Positions 8,576 to 16,158 of a DNA stretch of 64,000 nucleotides are shown here, one piece after another. The DNA is taken from assembly GCF_000787775.1 (NCBI RefSeq), contig NZ_BBPM01000008.1, positions 139,042 through 203,041 on the forward strand, given 5' to 3'. The position numbers were made by a program, and so were the translations under genes. How positions within the stretch are numbered: the stretch's first letter is position 1; every line of letters begins with the position of its first letter. Below the pieces are notes generated by a model. It saw nothing but the letters and a program-made list of their open reading frames with translations, was not told where the DNA came from and searched no databases. Source of the stretch: Streptacidiphilus carbonis (GTDB lineage Bacteria; Actinomycetota; Actinomycetes; Streptomycetales; Streptomycetaceae).

Positions 8576-9178
8576 ATGACCACCCAGACACCTCGCGGGG
8601 ACACCCGGGCGCGAATCCTCGACGTCGCCCTGGAGCTGTTCGCCGAGCACGGGTACGAGAAGACCTCACTGCGCGAGATCGCCGACCGCCTGGGCGTCAC
8701 CAAGGCGGCGCTGTACTACCACTTCCGGACCAAGGAGGACATCCTCTCCGGGATCGTGGACACCATGAGCGCCCCCATCGAGGCCACCATCGCGTGGGGC
8801 CGGGACCAGCCGTACAGCCCCGCGCTGCGGGAGGAGATCATCCGCCGCTTCACCGAGGGCATGCAGTCGCGGCAGCCGCTGCTGCGGTTCTTCCACGAGA
8901 ACCAGCCGACCATCCGCGAGCTGAAGGTCGGCAACCGCTTCAAGGACCTGATGTTCGCGCTCACCCAGCTGATGCTGGGCCCCGAGCCGACCTTCGAGGA
9001 CCGGCTGCGCGCCTCGATCTCGCTGATGTCCGTCAATGTCGCCCAGTTCGTCGGCGAGGCCTGCGCCCAGGATCCGGAGGCGTCCGTCGGACTGCCGGAC
9101 GCGGAGGGGCGCCGCGAGATCGCGCTGCGGGTGGCACTGGACGTCGCCGACCGGATCGGCCGACCGGGAGCGGCCTGA
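8576..9178 (+). CDS. TetR/AcrR-family transcriptional regulator
   Basis: A 200-aa one-component repressor. Residues about 8-55 form the TetR helix-turn-helix (RARILDVALELFAEHGYEK, then LREIADRLGVTKAALYYHF, the recognition helix ending in the near-invariant YYHF). The C-terminal two-thirds is all-helical and variable, as expected for the ligand and dimerisation domain. ATG at 8576 is preceded by GGCGGAG; longer frames upstream are not conserved-looking. Divergent from the DHA2 pump gene and probably represses it and itself. Ends 7 bp from the convergent M23 peptidase gene. Confidence 0.93.
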   Translation: MTTQTPRGDTRARILDVALELFAEHGYEKTSLREIADRLGVTKAALYYHFRTKEDILSGIVDTMSAPIEATIAWGRDQPYSPALREEIIRRFTEGMQSRQPLLRFFHENQPTIRELKVGNRFKDLMFALTQLMLGPEPTFEDRLRASISLMSVNVAQFVGEACAQDPEASVGLPDAEGRREIALRVALDVADRIGRPGAA

Positions 9179-9185
9179 GCACCGG

Positions 9186-9938
9186 TCAGAAGTCGCCGAC
9201 GCCCTTCGCCCGCAGGTACGCCAGCGGGTCGACGTCCGCGCCGTAGACGTCGCTGGTGCGGATCTCGAAGTGCAGATGCGGTCCGGTGGAGTTGCCGGTA
9301 CTGCCGGACAGCCCGAGCCTGTCGCCGGCCCGGACCTGCTGACCGGCCGTCACCTCGAAGGCCGACAGGTGCGCGTAGAGCGCGTAGCGGCCGTCGGAGA
9401 GCCGCACCACCACGGTGTTGCCGTAGCTGGTCCGCCGGCCGGCCGAGACCACGGTGCCGTCGCCGACCGCGACCACGGCGGTGCCGCTGTCGACGGCGAA
9501 GTCGGTGCCGGTGTGGTACCCGGCTGCGTACTGGCTGTCGGCGACGCCGTAGGCCTCGCTCAACGACGCGCCGGGAACAGGAGCCGACCACTGCGCCCGC
9601 CCTGGAGCGGCGACTGCCGCGGCCTGCTTCACCGTGGCGGCGTACTTCCTGGCGGCGGCCCGGTCGCTGGAGACCCGCCCGGCCGACGTCTTCGCGCCGC
9701 TCTGCGCCGTCCGGGTCGCGGCCGCGGCGGCCGTCTGCCGGCCGGCACCCGACGCCACGGTCGCCATGGCGGGCCCCCCGATCGCCGCCAGGGCCAGCGC
9801 GCCGGTCGTGGCCAGCGCCATCAGGGCCGCACGGCCGCGCGCATGCCGACGGTGGTGGGCATGCCGACGGCCGTGCGCATGCCGACGGTGGTGGGCGTGC
9901 CGACCGCTGCGGGCGTGCCTAGCATGGGCGCTGTGCAT
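9186..9938 (-). CDS. Secreted M23-family peptidase with His/Arg repeat before the signal peptide
   Basis: A LytM-type peptidoglycan endopeptidase. Of 250 residues, the last 125 form the M23 domain with zinc ligands H142 and D146 (YHTGTDF) and H223 (HLHFE) plus catalytic H190 (YAHLS). A signal-peptide core (ALMALATTGALALAAI) begins near residue 38, so cleavage near ATVASG is likely. It is preceded by an unusually long basic stretch made of HAHHRR-type hexapeptides, encoded by an 18-bp DNA repeat. A short Ala-rich helical spacer links signal and catalytic domain. ATG at 9938; GAGG lies about 12 nt upstream. Streptomycete cell-wall peptidases are often under a c-di-AMP riboswitch, but I do not see one here. 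Confidence 0.88.
   Translation of the reverse strand: MHSAHARHARSGRHAHHRRHAHGRRHAHHRRHARGRAALMALATTGALALAAIGGPAMATVASGAGRQTAAAAATRTAQSGAKTSAGRVSSDRAAARKYAATVKQAAAVAAPGRAQWSAPVPGASLSEAYGVADSQYAAGYHTGTDFAVDSGTAVVAVGDGTVVSAGRRTSYGNTVVVRLSDGRYALYAHLSAFEVTAGQQVRAGDRLGLSGSTGNSTGPHLHFEIRTSDVYGADVDPLAYLRAKGVGDF
9841..9912. repeat. 18-bp tandem repeat encoding His/Arg hexapeptides
   Basis: Four 18-bp units (first and third identical, GCATGCCGACGGTGGTGG) plus a partial fifth, in frame with the M23 peptidase. Each encodes six residues such as His-His-Arg-Arg-His-Ala. Copy number may vary among strains. Confidence 0.85.
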
Positions 9939-10248
9939 CAGGGGTTCGACCTCGTCCTGTCTCGGACCGTCTCAGCGGCAGTTCCGGGCGCCGGCCGGGG
10001 AGGGCTCCCTTATTCCGGACCAGTAGGAGATTAGGGGACTTCTGCCTCGATACGCTGAATTGCCACTGATGCCGCTTGTGTCCGGTTACGTCGTTGACCA
10101 CTACTCCGGCCGGGATCACCGGGCCGCCACCGTGAGAAGGGCCACAGACCCCCGGGGCCGCGTTCCACCGGCATCCCGGCTGTGCCAGTCTCGGAGCCCT
10201 TATCCGGCACCGTGCACCTGCTCCCTCCCCTCAGACAGGAGCGCCACC
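9939..10248. other. Divergent intergenic region, M23 peptidase / aldehyde dehydrogenase
   Basis: 310 bp without a convincing gene. It should hold promoters for both flanking genes. A 66-codon minus-strand frame at 9919-10119 overlaps the peptidase N-terminus and resembles no protein I know. I looked for the conserved boxes of the ydaO c-di-AMP riboswitch on the peptidase side and did not find them. GATACGCT near 10049 is a possible -10-like element. Confidence 0.5.
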
Positions 10249-11796
10249 GTGACCCTCCAGCTCAAGCCCGGGACTTCCTGGGACGACACCTACGCCCGCT
10301 GCCTGGCCGCCGCGCCCGAGGCGTTCACCCCCGACCGGCTGCTGAACCTGGTCCGCGGCGACTGGCACGCCGTCGGCACCCCCGGCGAGCACACCACCCC
10401 GTTGGACGGCACCCCGATCCCCGGACCGCCGCGGGTCGGCGTCGAGGAGGCGGCGGCCGCCGTCGACTTCGCCGTCGCCGAGCACCGCGGCTGGTCGGCG
10501 ACCCCGCTGGACGAGCGCAGGGCCAGGGTGCTGGCCGCCGTCGAGGCGCTGGCCGGGCAGCGCGACCTGCTGGCCATGCTGCTGGTCTGGGAGATCGGCA
10601 AGCCCTGGCGGCCGGCCTGCGCCGATGTGGACCGTGCGCTGGACGGGGTGCGCTGGTACCTGGAGCACATCGAGCGTCAGCTCGGTGCGCGGGCCGCGTT
10701 GCCGGGTCCGGTCTCCAACATCGCCAGCTGGAACTACCCGATGAGCGTCCAGGTGCACGCCGAGCTGGTGCAGCTGCTGGCCGGGAACGCGGTGATCGCC
10801 AAGACGCCGTCCCAGGGCGGCTTCCACTGCCTCACGCTGGCGCACGCGCTGATGCGCCGCGCCGGTCTGCCGGTCACCCTGCTCTCCGGCACGGGTGCGA
10901 AGATCGCCGACTCGCTGATCCGCTCCCCCGGCCTGGGCGCGCTCGCCTTCGTCGGCGGCCGGGCCAACGGCCGCCGCGCCGCCACCTCCCTGGCAGACCT
11001 GAACCGGCGCCACTTCCTGGAGCAGGAGGGCCTCAACACCTGGGGTGTCTGGGACTACAGCGACTGGCCGGCCCTGGCCGCACATCTGCGCAAGGGCTTC
11101 GAGTACGCCAAGCAGCGCTGCACCGCCTATCCGCGCTACGTGGTGCAGCGCAGGCTCTTCCCGGGGTTCCTGGAGACCTATCTGACCGTCCTCGGCAATC
11201 TGCGCTTCGGCCACCCGCTGGCCGTCGCCGACCCCGGGGCGGCGCTGCCCGAGCTGGACTTCGGCCCGGTGATCCACGCCGCCAAGGCCGCCGAGCTGAC
11301 CCGGCACTTCGACGACGCGGTGGTCGCCCGCGCCGTCCCGCTGCACCGGGGGTCGCTGGCCGACGGCAGCTTCCTGCCCGGCCAGGACCTGGGCGCCTAC
11401 ATCGCCCCGGCGAGCGTGCTCGACCCGCCGCCCAACTGGGCGCTGCACCACTCCGAGCCGTTCGGGCCGCTGGACTCGGTGGTGCTGGTGGACACCGAGT
11501 CGGAGCTGCTGGCCGCGATGAACGCCGGCAACGGATCGCTGGTCGCCAGCATCGCCACCGACGACGCCGACTTCGCCGCCAGGATCGCCCCGGACCTGCT
11601 GGCCTTCAAGGTCGGCATCAACAAGCCGCGCTCACGCGGGGACCGCGAGGAGGTCTTCGGCGGCCTGGGCGCCTCGTGGAAGGGCGCGTTCGTCGGCGGC
11701 GACCTGCTGGTCCAGGCGGTCAGCCACGGCCCCGAGGGCGACGAGGAGAAGCTCTACGGCAACTTCCCCGACTACTCGCTCTACCCGGCCAGATGA
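10249..11796 (+). CDS. Aldehyde dehydrogenase superfamily protein
   Basis: NAD(P)-dependent aldehyde oxidation is the family reaction; the substrate cannot be read from sequence. The 515-aa protein keeps the catalytic Cys291 (KQRC), a general-base Glu258 in LEQEG 33 residues upstream (normally ELGG, so divergent), the oxyanion Asn in SNIASWNYP, and the C-terminal EPFGP motif. It is notably divergent from classical betaine-type enzymes, with the NAD-binding Gly motif altered to FVGGRANG. GTG at 10249 with AGGAG 7 nt upstream. A ferritin-like diiron protein gene follows after 108 bp in the same direction, suggesting a shared oxidative pathway. Confidence 0.85.
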   Translation: MTLQLKPGTSWDDTYARCLAAAPEAFTPDRLLNLVRGDWHAVGTPGEHTTPLDGTPIPGPPRVGVEEAAAAVDFAVAEHRGWSATPLDERRARVLAAVEALAGQRDLLAMLLVWEIGKPWRPACADVDRALDGVRWYLEHIERQLGARAALPGPVSNIASWNYPMSVQVHAELVQLLAGNAVIAKTPSQGGFHCLTLAHALMRRAGLPVTLLSGTGAKIADSLIRSPGLGALAFVGGRANGRRAATSLADLNRRHFLEQEGLNTWGVWDYSDWPALAAHLRKGFEYAKQRCTAYPRYVVQRRLFPGFLETYLTVLGNLRFGHPLAVADPGAALPELDFGPVIHAAKAAELTRHFDDAVVARAVPLHRGSLADGSFLPGQDLGAYIAPASVLDPPPNWALHHSEPFGPLDSVVLVDTESELLAAMNAGNGSLVASIATDDADFAARIAPDLLAFKVGINKPRSRGDREEVFGGLGASWKGAFVGGDLLVQAVSHGPEGDEEKLYGNFPDYSLYPAR

Positions 11797-11904
11797 TCAG
11801 CCTGCTTTCTGTCCCATCCGCCTGTTGACCCGTCAGTAACTTCGTGTGACGCTCCTCAATGTGCCCTGCACCACCCGGCAACGCACAGGACGAGGAGCGC
11901 CTCG

Positions 11905-13029
11905 ATGTCGACCCACCCCCTCTACACCGTCCCGGTCGCCGAAGGAACCTGGACCGTCCCCGCGTCCGGCGCGGCCCGGTTCAACTGGGAGTACGACGAC
12001 GGCCGGGACCGCTTGCTCGCCCTGTACCAGAAGGGCAAGGACAAGCAGTGGGACGCGGTCAAGCGGATCGACTGGTCCCTGGAGGTCGACCCCTACGACC
12101 CGCTGGGGCTGCCGGACGAGGCCATGGCCATCCACGGCACCAAGTACTGGGACAGGTTCAGCTCCAAGGAGCGGGCCGACCTGCGCCGGCACTACGCCTC
12201 CTGGCAGTTCAGCCAGTTCCTGCACGGTGAGCAGGGCGCGATGGTCTGCGCGGCCCGGATCGTCGAGTCGGTCCCCGACCTGGACGCCAAGTTCTACTCG
12301 GCGACGCAGACCATGGACGAGGCCCGGCACGCCGAGCTCTACTCCCGCTTCCTGCACGAGAAGATGGGGATGCTCTACCCGATCAACGACAACCTCCAGG
12401 CGCTGCTCGGCGACACCCTGCGCGACTCCCGCTGGGACATGCCCTACCTCGGCATGCAGGTGCTGATCGAGGGCCTGGCGCTGGCCGCCTTCGGGCTGCT
12501 CCGGGACACGACCACCAAGCCGCTGCCCAAGCAGCTGCTGGCGTACGTGATGCAGGACGAGGCCCGGCATGTGGCGTTCGGGCGGATGGCGCTGCGCGAC
12601 TACTACGCCGGCCTGTCCGCGGCGGAGCTGGCCGAGCGCGAGGAGTTCGTGATCGAGGGCTGCTACCTGATGCGGGACCGGCTGCGGGGGGTCGAGGTGC
12701 TGACCAACTTCGGCATCCCGCTGAAGGACGCCGAGGACATCAGCGAGCAGAGCGAGTACCTGCAGTTCTTCCGCAAACTGCTGTTCTCCCGGATCGTGCC
12801 CTGCGTCAAGGACATCGGGCTGTGGGGGCCGCGGCTGCAGCAGGCCTACGTCGACATGGGCGTGCTGGAGCTGGGCGACTCCAACCTGGACCTGCTGATG
12901 CGGCAGGACGAGGAGATCGCCGAGAAGCTGGACGCCGAGCGCTTCGCCGCCGAGGAGGCGGCCCGGGTGTCGGAGGTCGAGGAGGCGATAGCCGAGGGCG
13001 CGGTCGAGGCCGCCGGCAACAGCTCCTGA
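11905..13029 (+). CDS. Ferritin-like diiron protein (putative oxygenase)
   Basis: The 374-aa protein carries a textbook carboxylate-bridged diiron site: E109 (HGEQG), E139 and H142 (DEARH), E189 (IEGL), E219 and H222 (DEARH). This two-helix-pair pattern is shared by ribonucleotide reductase R2, R2-like oxidases, bacterial multicomponent monooxygenases and N-oxygenases. I do not see the R2 radical-transfer C-terminus, so a substrate oxidase or oxygenase is more likely than a reductase subunit. The Ala/Glu-rich C-terminal tail is probably a coiled or disordered extension. ATG at 11905 with GAGGAG upstream. Follows an aldehyde dehydrogenase: an oxygenase making an aldehyde that the partner oxidises would be coherent, but that is inference. 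Confidence 0.85.
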   Translation: MSTHPLYTVPVAEGTWTVPASGAARFNWEYDDGRDRLLALYQKGKDKQWDAVKRIDWSLEVDPYDPLGLPDEAMAIHGTKYWDRFSSKERADLRRHYASWQFSQFLHGEQGAMVCAARIVESVPDLDAKFYSATQTMDEARHAELYSRFLHEKMGMLYPINDNLQALLGDTLRDSRWDMPYLGMQVLIEGLALAAFGLLRDTTTKPLPKQLLAYVMQDEARHVAFGRMALRDYYAGLSAAELAEREEFVIEGCYLMRDRLRGVEVLTNFGIPLKDAEDISEQSEYLQFFRKLLFSRIVPCVKDIGLWGPRLQQAYVDMGVLELGDSNLDLLMRQDEEIAEKLDAERFAAEEAARVSEVEEAIAEGAVEAAGNSS

Positions 13030-13052
13030 CCGATCATCAGACCGGCACCAAG

Positions 13053-13061
13053 TTATCCACA
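13053..13061. promoter_or_regulatory. Perfect DnaA-box sequence (TTATCCACA)
   Basis: An exact consensus DnaA box lies alone in the 75-bp gap upstream of the AbiEi-like gene. No second box or AT-rich unwinding element was seen nearby, so this is not an origin. It could titrate DnaA or regulate the downstream gene. Confidence 0.5.
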
Positions 13062-13104
13062 GGGCGGATGTGCGGATCACCGCCGCACCCGGCACGCTCG
13101 ACCC

Positions 13105-14190
13105 ATGACTCATTCCGCAGCGGTGCAGGCGCACCGCACCCTCGATGTCGTCGCCCGCCGCCAGGGAGGCGTGGTGCTGGCCCGGCAGGCCCTGGAGGCA
13201 GGGCTGCCCAGGGACCAGATCCGCTCCCTGGTCCGGCAGGGCCGCTGGGCGGCGATGCACCACGGGGTGTACCTGACCACCCCGCCCACGGCGCGCGGCC
13301 CCGGCGGCCGGCCGCCGCTGCTGGCCCGGGCCTGGGCGGCCCATCTGCGCTGCGGGCCCACCAGCGTGGTCGGCCTCGGGGCGGCGGCCCGGCTGCTGCG
13401 GCTGCGCGGGCTGGCGTCCGAGCCGCCGCATGTCGACGTCTATCTCCCACGCGGCCGCCATCCCCGTCCCGACCTGCGGTTACGGCTGCACCTGGCGGCA
13501 CTGGGCCCGGGTGAGGTGGTGCAGCGCCGCGGGCTGCCGCTGACCTCAGTGCCGCGCACCCTGGCCGACCTGCTGCTGCGGCTGCCCGAGGAGCAGGGGC
13601 TCGGCCTGCTGGACTCGGCGCTGCACCAGGGCCTGCTCACCGACCTCGGCGCGGTCGACCGGGCGCTGCGCTACCGGCCGCGGGCCGATCCGGCCCGCAC
13701 GCTGCTGCCGCTGGCGGACGGAAGGGCCGCGGCCCCGCTGGAGTCCGCCGTACGGCTGGACTGCGTCCGCGGTGGGGTCGCCCCGGACCAGCTCCAGGTG
13801 GCCCGGTCGGCGTTCTGCTGGCACCGCGGGCTGCGCCGCCCGCTGCTCGGCGAGGTCTGCGGCCGACGTGACGGGCCGGCCCGCTCGCACCGCGACGGCC
13901 GACCGCTGCTCCGCTTCACCTGGGCGGACGTCGCCGAACCCGGGGGCGCGGCCGCGCTGGTGCGCGCGGCGCTGGACGAGCTGCGGGTCAGCCGGGGTCC
14001 CGGTCCCCCGGGTCCCCCTGCGCAGGCGGCACCGGATCCGCGCCCGGACCAACGCGCGGATCCACCTCCGGCGCCGGGGCCGGCTTCCGCCGACCGAACC
14101 AGCCCGCCACCGCGGCTGCGACCAGATCGGCCACCATCGTCAGCACCCTGGAGACCAGGGCCAGCGCCGTGGCCCGACCCACGTCCATGA
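13105..14190 (+). CDS. AbiEi-like / DUF559-type protein with degenerate nuclease region
   Basis: Residues about 8-60 resemble the AbiEi antitoxin-type winged helix (VVARRQGGVVLARQALEAG, then LVRQGRWAAMHHGVYL). In related actinobacterial proteins the C-terminal half is a DUF559 endonuclease-like fold. Here the part corresponding to its core (about 225-290) keeps only the ending (LLRFTWADV, VRAALDELR), and I cannot find the acidic catalytic residues. The frame then runs about 200 nt past the expected end, overlapping the 3' end of the convergent flippase-like gene (13988-14190), in Pro-rich translation that mirrors the opposite strand. The gene may be decaying or have lost its stop. ATG at 13105 fits. 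No cognate toxin gene is adjacent. Confidence 0.6.
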   Translation: MTHSAAVQAHRTLDVVARRQGGVVLARQALEAGLPRDQIRSLVRQGRWAAMHHGVYLTTPPTARGPGGRPPLLARAWAAHLRCGPTSVVGLGAAARLLRLRGLASEPPHVDVYLPRGRHPRPDLRLRLHLAALGPGEVVQRRGLPLTSVPRTLADLLLRLPEEQGLGLLDSALHQGLLTDLGAVDRALRYRPRADPARTLLPLADGRAAAPLESAVRLDCVRGGVAPDQLQVARSAFCWHRGLRRPLLGEVCGRRDGPARSHRDGRPLLRFTWADVAEPGGAAALVRAALDELRVSRGPGPPGPPAQAAPDPRPDQRADPPPAPGPASADRTSPPPRLRPDRPPSSAPWRPGPAPWPDPRP

Positions 14191-15088
14191 CCGGGGAGAG
14201 CATCGCGACCAGGATCACCTCGCGCACCCCGGCCCCGGCCGGGGCGAAGATGACCAGGAAGCCCGCGCTCCAGGCGAAGGCGAATCCGCCGACGGCGGGT
14301 GCCAGCGACTTCACCATGGGCGCGCCCATGCCCACCGCCAGGATCCAGATCTGCAGCCCGGTCAGCGCCCAGTACAACAGCGACCAGCACAGCGACAGGG
14401 CGACGGTCCGGCCGGAGACCCGGTGCTCCAGGGCCGGGCGGCGGGCCAGCCTGAGCAGCCGGTCCAGCAGCGGGTTGAGCAGCCGGGGGTGCAGCGCGGC
14501 CAGGATCACCGGGACGGCCAGGAACGCCCAGCCGTAGCCGCCGGTCGATCCGCCCTGCAGGAAGGGCAGCGCGCAGGCCGTGCAGAGCAGCCCGCTGGCG
14601 AGGGAGACCAGCATCGCGAGCGCGGCCGAACTCGCCGAGCGGCGCGGCGGGATCCGGTACGCCCGGCCGAGGTCCATCTGCGCCACCACGGACCACACCG
14701 AACCCGGGAGGTACTTGCCGAGCTGGCCCACGAAGAACACCTGCGACGCCCCGCGCAGCGGCGGCCGGGAGCCGAAGCCCGCCAGCAGCGTCCGCCAGGC
14801 CTGCATGCTCGTCAGCGACGCCAGCAGCAGGGCGGCGAGCGCTCCGGCCAGAGCCGCCCAGCCGAGTTGCGACAGCCCGGACTTGACCTCGCCCCAGCGC
14901 GAGGCCAGCGCGTAGCCGCCGAGCCCGACCGCCGCCAGCACGAAGACCACCCGGACGACCCGGCCCATCGGACCCTTGTTCATGACGCCCCGCAGCCGTC
15001 CGACCCAGCCCGTCCGAACCCCGCTGTCCGGAGTGCGGGTGCGCTGGGACAGGTCGCGCTCAGCTTCGTTGACTGCGGGGTCGGGCAT
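13988..15088 (-). CDS. Flippase-like membrane protein (LPG synthase transmembrane-domain / UPF0104 family)
   Basis: A 366-aa polytopic membrane protein with about eight helices, matching the transmembrane half of lysylphosphatidylglycerol synthases without the transferase domain. Family hallmarks visible are the FFVGQLGKYLPGSVW segment and FLVIFAPAGAGVREVIL near the C-terminus. Such stand-alone proteins in glycosyltransferase loci are generally taken to flip or handle lipid-linked sugars. The Pro-rich tail overlaps the AbiEi-like frame. ATG at 15088 lacks a clear SD; ATG at 14983 is an alternative. First of a run of surface-glycan genes up to 21418. Confidence 0.82.
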   Translation of the reverse strand: MPDPAVNEAERDLSQRTRTPDSGVRTGWVGRLRGVMNKGPMGRVVRVVFVLAAVGLGGYALASRWGEVKSGLSQLGWAALAGALAALLLASLTSMQAWRTLLAGFGSRPPLRGASQVFFVGQLGKYLPGSVWSVVAQMDLGRAYRIPPRRSASSAALAMLVSLASGLLCTACALPFLQGGSTGGYGWAFLAVPVILAALHPRLLNPLLDRLLRLARRPALEHRVSGRTVALSLCWSLLYWALTGLQIWILAVGMGAPMVKSLAPAVGGFAFAWSAGFLVIFAPAGAGVREVILVAMLSPVMDVGRATALALVSRVLTMVADLVAAAVAGWFGRRKPAPAPEVDPRVGPGADPVPPAQGDPGDRDPG

Positions 15089-15212
15089 GCGGGGAGCATA
15101 ACCGTCGGAGCTGTGGCCGGGCCCGACCGCCGGCCCACGCGCTCCCGTGCCCGGGGACCGGGGTGGACGCGGGTGCGGATGCGGCACCGGTTCGGCTCCG
15201 TCCCGGCGACGG

Positions 15213-16013
15213 TCAGGCCTGTGCGGTCGCGGTGGCGCTGCGGCGGGCGCGGACGACCAGTCCGGTGCCCTTCTCCGGGAACGCCCGCTGGAGCAGTCGG
15301 AACGGGTCGGTGCCCAGCCGGATGGCCGCGCCGCGCAGCCGGCCGCTCGGCTGGAACAGCCGGCCGGAGCCTGCGGTGCGCTCCTCGATCGAGGTGTCCG
15401 CGGCGCGGGCCAGCCGGCGCCTGCCGATGGCGTTGCGGATGCCCTCGAGGACGAAGCCCAGCCCCGCGCCGCAGTGCAGCACCTCGACGTCCTCGAACCC
15501 GGCGCTGTGCAGCAGCCCGGTCAGGCCGGCCGGGTCGTAGCGGCGGAAGTGCCCCACCAGCTCGTCCCAGGCGCCGAACCGGTCCTGGTAGGCCGGCACC
15601 GACAGCAGCAGCCACCCGCCGGGCTTCACCTTCTCGGCGAACTCCGCCAGCGCCGCCTTGTCGTCCTCCAGGTGCTCCAGCACCTCGAAGGCGCACACCA
15701 TGCCGAACTGCTGGTCGCCCAGCTCCTTGGCCATCAGGTTCTTCACCCGGCCCCGGCCGACCGCGGCCACCCGCCCGCTGGCCACGCTGTACGAGGTCTC
15801 GTCCGGCTCGATCCCCAGGTAGTCGTCGTAGCGCAGCGCGAGCCGCGCTCCCACGGCGCCCTGCCCGCAACCGATCTCCAGGACGTCGGTCACCCCGTCG
15901 GGCAGCAGCCGGGAGATCGCGTCGTACCTGAGCCAGGTGTTCGGCATCAGCGGTGCGACCGCGTCCATGACCGGCGCCGATCCCGGACGGTCTCCCGTCG
16001 TCCTGGCGTCCAT
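15213..16013 (-). CDS. SAM-dependent class I methyltransferase
   Basis: A 266-aa Rossmann-fold methyltransferase. SAM-binding motif I is VLEIGCGQGAVGARLA (about 43-58), the acidic residue after beta-2 is in YLGIEPDE, and the post-motif region AFEVLEHLEDD followed by KPGGWLLLSVP is typical of UbiG/UbiE-like methyltransferases. Specificity unknown; the setting between a flippase-like protein and glycosyltransferases suggests methylation of a sugar or lipid-linked intermediate. ATG at 16013 has AGGGG 6 nt upstream. Divergent from the GT4 gene over 145 bp. Confidence 0.88.
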   Translation of the reverse strand: MDARTTGDRPGSAPVMDAVAPLMPNTWLRYDAISRLLPDGVTDVLEIGCGQGAVGARLALRYDDYLGIEPDETSYSVASGRVAAVGRGRVKNLMAKELGDQQFGMVCAFEVLEHLEDDKAALAEFAEKVKPGGWLLLSVPAYQDRFGAWDELVGHFRRYDPAGLTGLLHSAGFEDVEVLHCGAGLGFVLEGIRNAIGRRRLARAADTSIEERTAGSGRLFQPSGRLRGAAIRLGTDPFRLLQRAFPEKGTGLVVRARRSATATAQA

Positions 16014-16145
16014 AGCAACCCCTCAAGCGCTGACATCAAGTCGACCGCGGTCACTCTAGCCCGTTCGGAACGGCCGCTGCGAGTGTCGAATTGCCATACG
16101 GAGGCTGAACTTCCGGTCCCGCCTCGGCCGTGCCGCCGGGTGCCC

Positions 16146-16151
16146 TACTGT
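16146..16151 (+). promoter_or_regulatory. Candidate -10 (TACTGT) for leaderless GT4 gene
   Basis: TAnnnT hexamer ending 7 nt before the ATG at 16159, with no Shine-Dalgarno between them. A leaderless transcript is likely. Confidence 0.4.
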
Positions 16152-16158
16152 TCGTCCC

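Noticed and set aside
9919..10119. 66-codon minus-strand ORF
   Set aside because: Overlaps the N-terminus of the M23 peptidase in another frame, weak codon signal, no recognisable feature.
9939..10248. ydaO-type c-di-AMP riboswitch upstream of the M23 peptidase
   Set aside because: Considered because disA is nearby and such riboswitches precede streptomycete wall peptidases, but the conserved GGGGAACC and GGGTGAATC-type boxes are not present.
13105..14190. Toxin partner (AbiEii) for a type IV toxin-antitoxin pair
   Set aside because: Neither neighbour has a nucleotidyltransferase-toxin domain; they are a diiron protein and a flippase-like protein.
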